From assembly GCA_022843165.1 (NCBI GenBank), contig JALHOD010000018.1, positions 1 through 64,000 on the forward strand: DNA of 64,000 nucleotides, written 5' to 3'. Made by a program: the position numbers and the translations under genes. The notes beneath the pieces are model-generated. The model ran no database searches. It saw only the letters and a list, made by a program, of their open reading frames with translations, and was not told where the DNA came from. Positions 10,877 through 21,719 of the stretch are shown here, piece by piece (positions within the stretch are counted from its first letter, which is position 1; every line of letters begins with the position of its first letter). The stretch comes from Pseudorhodoplanes sp. (GTDB taxonomy: Bacteria; Pseudomonadota; Alphaproteobacteria; Rhizobiales; Xanthobacteraceae).

Positions 10877-11278
10877 ATGAAACGCTACATTCTTCTGTAT
10901 CTCGCGACCCTATTGGTGATGGTGCCGCTGGATTTTCTGTTTCTGGGTGTGCTGGCGAGGGATTTCTTCAAGTCGCAGGTGGGCGGCGCGCTCGGCGACC
11001 TGAAGATGATTCCGGCCATTCTCTTTTACCTGCTGTATCCGGCCGGCATCGTGATCTTCGCCCTCGGGCTGGCCGGCTCGAACTGGCAGCAGGCGCTGCT
11101 CTACGGCGCGCTGTTCGGCTTCTTCTGCTATGCCACCTTCGATCTCACCGCGCTCGCCTTGTTGCGCGGCTGGACCTGGCCGGCGGCTGCGGTCGATATC
11201 GCCTGGGGCACGTTTGTTACCGCCGTATCCGCGACCCTCGGGCTGCTGATCGCCAACGCCGTGAGCCGTTACGTCTGA
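10877..11278 (+). CDS. DUF2177-family membrane protein
   Basis: YLATLLVMVPLDFLFLGVL...FYLLYPAGIVIFAL...GFFCYATFDLTALALLRGW. Confidence 0.85.
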   Translation: MKRYILLYLATLLVMVPLDFLFLGVLARDFFKSQVGGALGDLKMIPAILFYLLYPAGIVIFALGLAGSNWQQALLYGALFGFFCYATFDLTALALLRGWTWPAAAVDIAWGTFVTAVSATLGLLIANAVSRYV

Positions 11279-11895
11279 GCCGTGACATGCGAGCGGAGCC
11301 AGCTTTCGGCCAGCACAAGGTCCTGGCCGGTGAGCCCATGCCCGGCCGGCAGCACCTCGAAGGTTGCGTCCGCGCCGGCTTCCCCCAGATAGGCCGCCAG
11401 CAATCCGGCCTGTTCGCTCGGCGCCAGCGGGTCCTGCGCGCCGGCCAGAACCAGAACCGGCAATCCGGTGAGATCGGGCAGCGGCCTTGGATCGAACGGC
11501 ACCATGGCGCGGATCAGGATCGCGCCGGCCAGCAGCGATGGATCATGCAGCAAAAGTGACCAGGCGATATTGGCGCCGTTTGAAAAGCCAACCGCGACCG
11601 GCCTGCCGATGTCGTAAACGTTGCGCGCCTGTCGCACGAAATCCGCCAGCTCGACGGTGCGCTGACTGAAATCGGCGAGATCCCATTCGCCTTCGCCGAT
11701 CCGCCGGAAGAACCGCGGCATCGATCCTTCCAGCACCTTGCCGCGCGGCGAGAGCAGGGCGGCGCCCGGTGACAGGCGTTCGCCGAGCGGAATCAGATCG
11801 TTTTCATCGCCGCCGGTTCCGTGCAGCAGCAGGAGCGGAGGCCGATCCGCACTCTGCGCCGGAATGAAACGATGGATGAAGCCGAGATCGCTCAT
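11269..11895 (-). CDS. Alpha/beta hydrolase (carboxylesterase/phospholipase type)
   Basis: LLLLHGTGGDENDLIPLGERL, GFSNGANIAWSLL, GHGLTGQD. Confidence 0.88.
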   Translation of the reverse strand: MSDLGFIHRFIPAQSADRPPLLLLHGTGGDENDLIPLGERLSPGAALLSPRGKVLEGSMPRFFRRIGEGEWDLADFSQRTVELADFVRQARNVYDIGRPVAVGFSNGANIAWSLLLHDPSLLAGAILIRAMVPFDPRPLPDLTGLPVLVLAGAQDPLAPSEQAGLLAAYLGEAGADATFEVLPAGHGLTGQDLVLAESWLRSHVTAQT

Positions 11896-11968
11896 GGAGA
11901 CTCCCGCCATGCCAAAGGGCGCGGCTTGCGCCGCGCCCTGCAATCCTAGTTGAAATGGCGTGCGATTG

Positions 11969-12628
11969 TTAACGGGGTTGCGGCACGATCCGGATATAGG
12001 GCCTGGGCGCCTTCCAGCCGTTCGGATATTGCTTCCTGGCGTCGTCGTCGCTGACCGAGCCCGCGATGATGACATCGTCGCCGTTCTTCCACTGCGCCGG
12101 GGTGGCGACCTTGTGCCTGGCTGTCAGTTGCAGCGAGTCGATCACGCGCAGCACCTCGTCGAAGTTGCGGCCGGTGGTCATCGGATAGACCAGGATCAGC
12201 TTGACCTTCTTGTCGGGGCCGATGACGAACACATTGCGCACGGTCTGGTTGTCGGCGGCGGTGCGCTTGGCCGGATCGCCCGACACCGCGGCCGGCAGCA
12301 TGCCGTAGAGTTTCGAGACGTTGAAATCGGTGTCTCCGATCATCGGATAGTTCGGCGCAAAACCCTGCGTCTCCCTGATGTCGTCCGACCATTGCGCGTG
12401 CTTGTCGGTCGGATCGACCGAGAGCCCGATGATCTTCACGCCGCGCTTGTCGAATTCCGGTTTGATGCGGGCCATATAGCCGAGCTCGGTGGTGCAGACC
12501 GGGGTGAAGTCCTTCGGGTGCGAGAACAGCACGGCCCAGGAATCGCCGATCCAGTCGTGGAACTTGATCCGGCCCTGCGTGGTGTCGGCTTCGAAATTGG
12601 GGGCGATGTCATTGATCTGGAGCGTCAT
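11969..12628 (-). CDS. 1-Cys (Prx6-type) peroxiredoxin
   Basis: LFSHPKDFTPVCTTELGYMARIKPEFDKRGVKIIGLSVD. Confidence 0.94.
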   Translation of the reverse strand: MTLQINDIAPNFEADTTQGRIKFHDWIGDSWAVLFSHPKDFTPVCTTELGYMARIKPEFDKRGVKIIGLSVDPTDKHAQWSDDIRETQGFAPNYPMIGDTDFNVSKLYGMLPAAVSGDPAKRTAADNQTVRNVFVIGPDKKVKLILVYPMTTGRNFDEVLRVIDSLQLTARHKVATPAQWKNGDDVIIAGSVSDDDARKQYPNGWKAPRPYIRIVPQPR

Positions 12629-12848
12629 CGGACAACCTCATGGAAAATGCGGCGAACGGCGTCTGCGGCCCGTTCCGGGCAAGGAGTCTGGCCGGCTCCG
12701 CAGCCGGCTTGAAACTCGTATATAAATCTCTTGCTATCCGGGGTAAGGCGTCAATTCTTCCAAAAACGGCGGCGGCGGTGGAACAACATTCGGCTGGAGC
12801 AATTGCGCAGAGCATGGCTTTTTGCGTTATTGCGGCTGAGCAAGGATA

Positions 12849-14150
12849 TTGACCATGCCGATTGAGGACCTCCTGTCGCATTTCGCCGTGGCGCTCGGAA
12901 TCGGTCTTCTGATCGGGCTGGAACGCGGATGGAAGGCCCGCAAGGATCAGCCCGGAAGCCGCACCGCCGGAATCCGCACTTTCGCCATTACCGGTTTGCT
13001 CGGTGGCACCGTCGGCGCAATGGCGCTGGCGCTGGGCGGAGCAGCAAGCGCCGCCGGCGGCCTCGTGCTGGGCCTTGGCTTCGCTGCCTATGCCGCCGTC
13101 ATTGCTCTGTTCTGTCTCGAGGAGAACCGGGCCGACAAAAGCTATTCGGCCACGACCGCGATAGCGGCCATGATTGCATTCGCGCTTGGCGCCTATGCGC
13201 TGGTCGGTGACGCGCGGGTGGCGGGCGCGGCGGCAATTGCCGTGACGATCCTGCTGGCGGCGCGCGAGCAGATGCATGGCTGGCTCAAGCGGATCACCGA
13301 AACGGAATTGCGCTCTGCTTTGATTTTGCTGGCCATGACCTTCATCGCCCTGCCGGCGGTGCCGGACGATCCGGTCGGTCCGTTCGGCGGCGTCAATCCG
13401 CGCGAGATCTGGCTGATCGCCATCGTGCTGGCAGGCGTGTCCTTCCTCGGCTATGCGGCGGTGAAATATTTTGGCGCGCGGCACGGCGTGCTGATCGCGG
13501 CCGCGGCCGGCGGTCTCGTATCCTCGACCGCGGTGACGGCGGCGAATGCGCGGCACGCCGCCGCCGGCGAAGGATCGCCGCGGCTGCTGGCCGCCGGCGT
13601 CGCGCTCGCGACAACGGTGTCGCTGATGCGGGTGCTGGCGATTGTCACCGCGCTCAACCCGGCGCTGCTCTGGCTGCTGGCGCCTCCGCTTCTGGCGGCC
13701 GGTGCGGTCGCGACCGCGTATGCATTCGCGTCGGTCTATTGGCGCAGGGAGCGCGCAGGGCGGCAGCAGCCGGTGACCTTCCGCAATCCCTTCGGCTTCT
13801 GGTCGGTGGTCGGATTTGCGATTTTTCTGGGTCTGGTGGTGGTGCTGGGACGCGCGCTCGGTGAGGGCTTTGGCGCCGCCGGCGCCATTGTCGGCGCCTT
13901 TGCGCTCGGACTGGCGGACGTGGATGCGGTCACCGTGTCGATAACGCGGCTTGCGCCGCAGCCGCTGTCCCTGCAGGACGCCACCTTTGCCATCCTGGCG
14001 GCGGTCCTGAGCAACTCCCTGAGCAAACTGGCCATTGGCGCCGTGGTGGGGCGGAGCCGGTTCGCGCTCGAGATCATGGTCATGTCTGCGGCCTGTCTGG
14101 TCGCGGGCGGGCTGGCTTTGGCTCTGGCCTTAGCCCTATTTCCTGCATGA
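12849..14150 (+). CDS. MgtC/SapB-DUF4010-type membrane protein
   Basis: ALGIGLLIGLERGWKARKD...GIRTFAITGLLGG; many TM segments. Confidence 0.85.
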   Translation: MTMPIEDLLSHFAVALGIGLLIGLERGWKARKDQPGSRTAGIRTFAITGLLGGTVGAMALALGGAASAAGGLVLGLGFAAYAAVIALFCLEENRADKSYSATTAIAAMIAFALGAYALVGDARVAGAAAIAVTILLAAREQMHGWLKRITETELRSALILLAMTFIALPAVPDDPVGPFGGVNPREIWLIAIVLAGVSFLGYAAVKYFGARHGVLIAAAAGGLVSSTAVTAANARHAAAGEGSPRLLAAGVALATTVSLMRVLAIVTALNPALLWLLAPPLLAAGAVATAYAFASVYWRRERAGRQQPVTFRNPFGFWSVVGFAIFLGLVVVLGRALGEGFGAAGAIVGAFALGLADVDAVTVSITRLAPQPLSLQDATFAILAAVLSNSLSKLAIGAVVGRSRFALEIMVMSAACLVAGGLALALALALFPA

Positions 14151-14209
14151 CATGTGATTGACATTTTTATTGCAGCGCCGAAAAGTCGCCCCTGAGGGGT
14201 CGCCGCCAC

Positions 14210-16216
<2,007 letters not shown>

Positions 16217-16253
16217 GCGTGACGGGCATCGCTCCGGCCAGTATCATTGCATC

Positions 16254-16715
16254 ATGACTCTTCACTTCGCCTACGGCTCCAACATGGATGTCGCCGCCAT
16301 GGCGCGGCGGTGCCGCGGCGCGATCGCGCTCGGGCGGGCGGTGCTCGACAATCACCGTTTCATCATCACCGCCGACGGCTATGCCTCGGTGGCGCATGTC
16401 CCGGGCGAACAGGTGTATGGCGTGCTGTGGCGGCTGACGCCACGCGATCTCGCCGCCCTCAACGCCTATGAAGGTCTCGACAGCGGCCTGTACACGCGCG
16501 TGATGATGCCGGTGCGCTCCGACGAACGGCGGGTGTCGGCCATGGTCTATCTCGGGCGTTCGCGCCGCGAGGGCAAGCCGAAGCCCGGCTACATGGAGAG
16601 CGTGCTCGATGCCGCGCGCGCCGCGCATCTGCCGCTCGCCTATATCCAGAACCTGCAGCTTTGGTCGCCGTCCTTTCGCGGGGCGCGCGAAACCGAAACC
16701 GGAGACGTCGCGTGA
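16254..16715 (+). CDS. Gamma-glutamylcyclotransferase-like protein
   Basis: HFAYGSNMDVAAMARRC...VYGVLWRLTPRDLAALNAYEG. Confidence 0.88.
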   Translation: MTLHFAYGSNMDVAAMARRCRGAIALGRAVLDNHRFIITADGYASVAHVPGEQVYGVLWRLTPRDLAALNAYEGLDSGLYTRVMMPVRSDERRVSAMVYLGRSRREGKPKPGYMESVLDAARAAHLPLAYIQNLQLWSPSFRGARETETGDVA

Positions 16716-17011
16716 GCGGCGCGGTGATCCGGCTGGTGATCATTCGCGGGCGCGTGCAGGGCGTCGGCTACCGCGCCTGGACCGAATACACCGCCGACAT
16801 GCGGACGATCGAAGGCTGGGTGCGCAACCGCCGCGACGGTTCGGTCGAGGCGGTGTTTTCAGGTTCCGCGCAAGTCGTGCGCGAGATGATCGATCTCTGC
16901 CGCCAGGGTCCGCCCGGCGCGCGCGTGGACGCGATCGAGGAGCGCGAGGCGACGACGGAAGAATTCGAACTGCGCGGCGGCTATCGCTTTGCGATGCTGG
17001 CGACGTTCTAG
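16712..17011 (+). CDS. Acylphosphatase
   Basis: VIIRGRVQGVGYRAWTEYTADM...GWVRNRRDGSVEAVFSG; GTG start overlaps the upstream stop (GTGA). Confidence 0.92.
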   Translation: MSGAVIRLVIIRGRVQGVGYRAWTEYTADMRTIEGWVRNRRDGSVEAVFSGSAQVVREMIDLCRQGPPGARVDAIEEREATTEEFELRGGYRFAMLATF

Positions 17012-17021
17012 CGAATCTTTT

Positions 17022-17942
17022 TCACGCCGGCGCTGACGAGACGGCCGTTGACCGCGGCATGCGGCGGCGGAATTTGCGCCGCGCCCACAGCCACAGGCCG
17101 GTCGACAGCAACAGGATGAAGGCCGCCGAGATCGCGACGTTGATCAGCGCCGACAGGCGGCCGCCCCAGTTGCCTTCATGAATCAGCCGCGGCCAGTTGC
17201 GCGTCGTCGGCACCAGCCCCGTGCGGGTGACGGTGAAGACCCGCATCTCGCCGCCGTCGTTGACGCGCGCGCGCAGCGCGCCTGCAAGCGGCCGGATCCA
17301 CACGACATTGGCGAGATCGTGCGCCCCGCCGACAATGGTGACCGCCTCCTGAAGGCCGATGGGGGCTCCGCCCGCAGCCGGCCGCGCCGGCGGAGGCGCG
17401 AATGTAATGCCGTAGGCGAGAAACAATCCGGTGAGCGGGCTCGCGATCAGCAGCGGCAGCAGGAACCAGCCGGTGCCCTTGTGCCAGCCGGCCAGCGTGT
17501 TGCGCAGGCGCGGCCAGCCCATCAGCACGCCGAGCGCGATCAGCGCCAGCAAGGCGAAGGTGGACAGGCTGACCAGCCAGCCGAGATTCATCAGGAACGT
17601 CTCGTGCAGGCGCCGCGACGTGGTGAAGACTTCGGCGAGCGTGCCGGGCGAGGCGATCTTTTCGTTGCTGGCGAGATCGACATGCACGGCGTCGCCGCGC
17701 TGCGCGCCGCCGATCGAGACGTTGCCGGCATAGGCCCGCACCACCAGCGAACGTGCTTTCGCGTCGGGATCGTGTTTGGCGAGCACGGCGTTCAGGGTGT
17801 CGGCGCTGAGGCGGCCCGACGCCGGTCCGGTCGCCATCGGCTCGAACGACAGAACCAGTCCGGTCAGGATCAGGACGGCGAGCGGAACGGCGAACAGCAG
17901 CGTCGTCCAGCGATGAATCCGCAGGAGCCAGTTCTTGAGCAT
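17022..17942 (-). CDS. PepSY-associated transmembrane protein
   Basis: IHRWTTLLFAVPLAVLILTGLVLSF...GWHKGTGWFLLPLLIASPLTGLFLAYGI. Confidence 0.85.
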   Translation of the reverse strand: MLKNWLLRIHRWTTLLFAVPLAVLILTGLVLSFEPMATGPASGRLSADTLNAVLAKHDPDAKARSLVVRAYAGNVSIGGAQRGDAVHVDLASNEKIASPGTLAEVFTTSRRLHETFLMNLGWLVSLSTFALLALIALGVLMGWPRLRNTLAGWHKGTGWFLLPLLIASPLTGLFLAYGITFAPPPARPAAGGAPIGLQEAVTIVGGAHDLANVVWIRPLAGALRARVNDGGEMRVFTVTRTGLVPTTRNWPRLIHEGNWGGRLSALINVAISAAFILLLSTGLWLWARRKFRRRMPRSTAVSSAPA

Positions 17943-18038
17943 GGAACGACCGCCGACATTGTGAATGATGCAGGCAGGTTAGGCGCCGCCGCTATGGCGT
18001 TGCAAATTACCGATACTTAATTTTCGCGGCTTGATCTG

Positions 18039-18054
18039 GCGCAATGTGTTGCGC
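18039..18054. promoter_or_regulatory. Operator-like palindrome upstream of the PepSY gene
   Basis: GCGCAA-TGTG-TTGCGC; the overlapping 18031..18044 TTGA-N6-GCAA resembles an FNR/FixK-type box. Confidence 0.4.
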
Positions 18055-18079
18055 GCTTGCGACCGCCGTCGTGATGGCG

Positions 18080-18823
18080 TCAGGCGATCAGTTTCGGCTC
18101 TGCCGACGCCGACGCCGACGCCGAGGCCGCGCCGAACAGCGGCTCGAATTCCGCCCGCAGCGCCACGTCCACATCTTCCATCGTCACCGGCAGTCCGAGA
18201 TCGACAAGACTCGTGACCCCGTAATCCTGTTCGCGCACGCCGCAGGGCACGATGCCAGAAAAATGCGAGAGATCAGGATCGACATTGATGGCGATGCCAT
18301 GCAGCGACACCCAGCGTTTCACGCGGATGCCGATGGCGGCGATCTTGTCCTCGCGCGTCGCGCCCTTTTCCGGCCGTCGCACCCAGACGCCGACGCGGTC
18401 CTCGCGCCGCTCGCCGCGCACGTTGAAGGCCGCCAGCGTGCGGATGATCCATTCCTCCAGCGTCGCCACATAGGCGCGCACGTCCGGCCGCCGGCGTTTC
18501 AGATCCAGCATCAGATAGACCACCCGCTGGCCGGGGCCGTGATAGGTCATCTGCCCGCCGCGGCCGGCCTCGTGGACCGGAAAGCGGGCATCGATGACAT
18601 CGGCGGCGGCACTGGCGCCGGTGCCCGCGGTGTAGAGCGGAGGATGCTCGAGCAGCCAGACCAGTTCCGGCGCTCGGCCGTCGGCGATGGCCGCCGCGCG
18701 GGCGTCCATCTCGGCCAGGGCGGTCTCATAGGCGAGCGGCTCCGCGCTCACCCGCCATTCGGGGGGAGCGGCGTCGGGGGCCGTTTTCAGCCCGAAACCC
18801 AGCGTATCGCGCGCATTAACCAT
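18080..18823 (-). CDS. lipB: Lipoyl(octanoyl) transferase
   Basis: [64 protein letters not shown]. Confidence 0.95.
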   Translation of the reverse strand: MVNARDTLGFGLKTAPDAAPPEWRVSAEPLAYETALAEMDARAAAIADGRAPELVWLLEHPPLYTAGTGASAAADVIDARFPVHEAGRGGQMTYHGPGQRVVYLMLDLKRRRPDVRAYVATLEEWIIRTLAAFNVRGERREDRVGVWVRRPEKGATREDKIAAIGIRVKRWVSLHGIAINVDPDLSHFSGIVPCGVREQDYGVTSLVDLGLPVTMEDVDVALRAEFEPLFGAASASASASAEPKLIA

Positions 18824-18893
18824 CGATTTACCATCGCGGGGCGACTGTAGGCTTACCGGATTCCCGGTGCCGCTTTGGAAGGATGTAACCGCC

Positions 18894-19136
18894 TTGCCCA
18901 CCCTTGACCATGTCTCCCTCGATATCTCCGTCGTGCTCGGCGATACCGTCATGCCGATCCATCAGGTGCTCCGGCTCGGCCGCGGCGCCATCATCGAGCT
19001 GGCCCAGGGGGAAGAGGACGACGTCAAAATCCTCGCCAACAATTTCCCGGTCGCCAGGGGCAACGTGATCGTCAGCGGCAACCGGATCGCGGTCCAGGTC
19101 AAGGAATTGCTGCCGCGCCCCGCCGACATGCGCTGA
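18894..19136 (+). CDS. FliN/SpoA-domain (flagellar motor switch-like) small protein
   Basis: [30 protein letters not shown]...[23 protein letters not shown] start after GGAAGGA, alternative GTG at 18867. Confidence 0.82.
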   Translation: MPTLDHVSLDISVVLGDTVMPIHQVLRLGRGAIIELAQGEEDDVKILANNFPVARGNVIVSGNRIAVQVKELLPRPADMR

Positions 19137-19261
19137 ATCTCCCGGTTTTCAGGGCTTTTTCGATGCGGGCGGTCCACAGCCGCCCTTGTTCGCCGGGGGC
19201 TGATTTGTTACATGCAGCCCCACCTCGCGCCCGGCCTTGCCGCCTGGCGCTCTTTTGGTTC

Positions 19262-19346
19262 GCGGCCGTGGCGGAATTGGTAGACGCACTGCCTTGAGGT
19301 GGCAGCGGGGCAACCCGTGGAAGTTCGAGTCTTCTCGGCCGCACCA
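19262..19346 (+). tRNA. tRNA-Leu(GAG), CCA encoded
   Basis: GCGGCCG...CGGCCGC-A-CCA acceptor, anticodon arm CTGCC-TTGAGGT-GGCAG, long variable arm, GTTCGAGTC T-loop. Confidence 0.96.
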
Positions 19347-19501
19347 ATATTTTTCCAGTTTAAATTCAGTGACATAGGACACGACTAGTCTGGCGCTTCG
19401 TAGTATCGCTGTGGTGCGCCTTTTGTGACACCGCAAAGCTGTGCGGCTATGCTTACGATGGTATTTTTAAACGTTCGCACGTCAAACTTGCGCCAAGCGG
19501 A

Positions 19502-20458
19502 TTGCACCATGCCTTCACTCTGGAGACTGTTTTTGTAGCCGCGTTGTTTGTTTCAGCGTCGGCGCTTTCGCCAGCGCTGGGCAACATGTGTCCAAAACCG
19601 CAGGTCGGCTTGAAGATGGGTGACACCGACGTCGACGCTCAAATGGTCACGTTTGAACACCAATCCCGGTTATATCCGACTGAAATATATTCGGCTTTTG
19701 CAGCGCGCGACCCAGCAACTGCTGGATATTGTCTTCGTTACGAAGCTGAGAACCACGGGCCGGGAGACATCTCGTCATTTTATTGGAAAGTGCCGGACTT
19801 CCGGTTTTCGAATTTTCCTCCGCGTGATCGTGCATCTGTAGCATTTACCGTCGAACCGGGATTAAAACCGGTGATCAAACCAACAACGCTTCATGGGTTC
19901 TTAAACGCTACCAGAAACACCCTTGCGTATCAGACTGAAACCAAAAAGGCCGCTCTTGAAGTGAGTGACGCGGTTCGAACTGCTGAGTTGCTCAATGATG
20001 CGTCTGAAAAGATTGAGTTGGCAGACGACAAGACTCTCTCGCTCGCCGCCATTGGTATGGAATTCTCAATGCGCGGAATTAACGTCATCACTCATTCTGC
20101 CGGATTTTGGGACGGAAAAGGGCGCCTAACGATTAGTTTCGACGTTGACATGGGTGATCCAAAGGTCGCGGCGACTTTGATCTCACCTTTTAGTTCCGCA
20201 ATAGCAAAAGCCGATGCCACGGTCTTGGCTATGATGGCCATGGCCAAAGATACTTGGCGCTCGCGTATGGGGCTTACTGAAAGAAAAATGGTTCTCAAAA
20301 AGACGTTCGAGATAAAGGCGTCTGACGGAGTTCGGATTGTTTCCCATCCGTTGATCTTCAATACGAGCTTTGGGCAAGTTTGCATTACAGCCCGGTCATA
20401 TGCACCGGGCGGCTATAATTTGTCTGAGGGCTGTCACGTGATGAACTTTAATCGATGA
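19502..20458 (+). CDS. Uncharacterised exported protein in an AT-richer segment (TTG start)
   Basis: 318-aa ORF with signal-peptide-like N-terminus, no family recognised. Confidence 0.65.
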   Translation: MHHAFTLETVFVAALFVSASALSPALGNMCPKPQVGLKMGDTDVDAQMVTFEHQSRLYPTEIYSAFAARDPATAGYCLRYEAENHGPGDISSFYWKVPDFRFSNFPPRDRASVAFTVEPGLKPVIKPTTLHGFLNATRNTLAYQTETKKAALEVSDAVRTAELLNDASEKIELADDKTLSLAAIGMEFSMRGINVITHSAGFWDGKGRLTISFDVDMGDPKVAATLISPFSSAIAKADATVLAMMAMAKDTWRSRMGLTERKMVLKKTFEIKASDGVRIVSHPLIFNTSFGQVCITARSYAPGGYNLSEGCHVMNFNR

Positions 20459-20856
20459 AGGCTATTAAAGAAGCCGTAGCGTGGCTCGTAACGATAGCGG
20501 GGCAAGTGCCTGCTATATCCAGCGCGTTGAGCCATCCGCTTTTGTCGCTGTATCAACCGTATTATTCTGACGGAAGACATGCCTTTCTTTTTTTGCCGCT
20601 CGCAATTGCTTTTGTTGCGACCTGGTGTGCAACTCGAAGCGACAGAGGATTTATATTGGTGGCGGTCTTAACGGTTCTTACGTTTGCCGTCGTCTTCGCA
20701 GTATGGGAACTTGTCCCGGCTTCAAGCGCCATTCATAAACTAAACTGGCTTCTTTATTACTGTGCTATTTCGCTTTTGGTTGCGGTCATCGCTCGCGTTG
20801 TATCCGAGTTGTGGCCATCCTCAACAAGTGATTCTGCAGGTTCGGGAAAGCAATGA
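20455..20856 (+). CDS. Uncharacterised multi-TM membrane protein
   Basis: Start overlaps the previous stop (ATGA at 20455); hydrophobic segments FLPLAIAFVATWCA, LTVLTFAVVFAVWEL, WLLYYCAISLLVAVIARVV. Confidence 0.65.
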   Translation: MKAIKEAVAWLVTIAGQVPAISSALSHPLLSLYQPYYSDGRHAFLFLPLAIAFVATWCATRSDRGFILVAVLTVLTFAVVFAVWELVPASSAIHKLNWLLYYCAISLLVAVIARVVSELWPSSTSDSAGSGKQ

Positions 20857-21056
20857 TCGGAATTAGCTTCGCTCCTTTAGGGCCACATCCGATGGCATTG
20901 GTCCCAAGTGCAGAGGAGAAATGACAAGAGCAGCCATAAGTTCAGCATCCCTGCGATCTTGACCGGGCGCCGCCTCCAGGGCTGTGTTCTTTGATCTTTA
21001 TATTTCACGGCGACTTGCCTTCTAATCGGCGGCATGCGTCGCGCAGCCAAGCATCA

Positions 21057-21712
21057 TCAGTGCTGTTTACGGCTCGGCGCCTTTCGCTTCTGCGCGCTTA
21101 GCGATGTCACGGTCATGATCTTGGCGACGACCAGATCGTGCAGTGCCGGCGATTTGTCGATGCTGGTGTGATCGATGCTCTTGTCGCCGGTGAGATCCAT
21201 ATTGGTGAGTTCGCCCTTGAAGCCGGGCGCTGCGGCGACGCGGCGGCCAAAGCCGTTCAGCTGAAAGAGGTTGAGCAGGTAATCGACGTTTTTCGGAACG
21301 GCATAGGAATTGGTCGGATCGAAGGTGACCACGAGCCGCACCGGAACGCCGTCGCCGTCGAGGCGCTCAGCGAGCTGAAACAGCACATCGGCGCCGAGCG
21401 AATGCCCGATCAGAACGATCGGGCCTTTTTGTCCGCGCCGGTACTCGTCGATGAGCTGGGGCGCGAGGGCCGACCAGCTGTCGTGGTTGAGAACTTCCGC
21501 TCGTATTCCATTCGCATTCAGCTTTTCGGCAAGGGTGTCCATGCCGAGCGAGAAGATATTCAGAAGGCCGCGCAGCAGATAGACGCGCGGTTCGCCCGCG
21601 GTGCTGCATTTTCAGCGCGAGGTTTCGGCGCGGCGGCGACGTGCGCCGGGTAGCTGGCCGTGAACAGAAGGATGGCGGCGCCGAGAAGCGGCAGAACATA
21701 ACGTCGTATCAT
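21057..21712 (-). pseudogene. Alpha/beta-hydrolase-fold exported protein, apparently frameshifted after the signal peptide
   Basis: Signal-peptide frame (MIRRYVLPLLGAAILLFTASYPAHVAAAPKPRAENAAPR) and body frame (GEPRVYLLRGLLNIFSLGMDTLAEKLNANG...VLIGHSLGADVL) are offset by one base near 21595-21605. Confidence 0.7.
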
Positions 21713-21719
21713 ATGAGGG

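Noticed and set aside
12655-12676. AACG...GTTCC upstream of the peroxiredoxin as an EcfG promoter
   Set aside because: Spacing is 13 nt, outside the 16-17 nt consensus
19347-21056. Integrative element with att duplication at tRNA-Leu
   Set aside because: I found no repeat of the tRNA 3' end (CTCGGCCGCACCA) downstream and no integrase, so only a compositional insert is claimed
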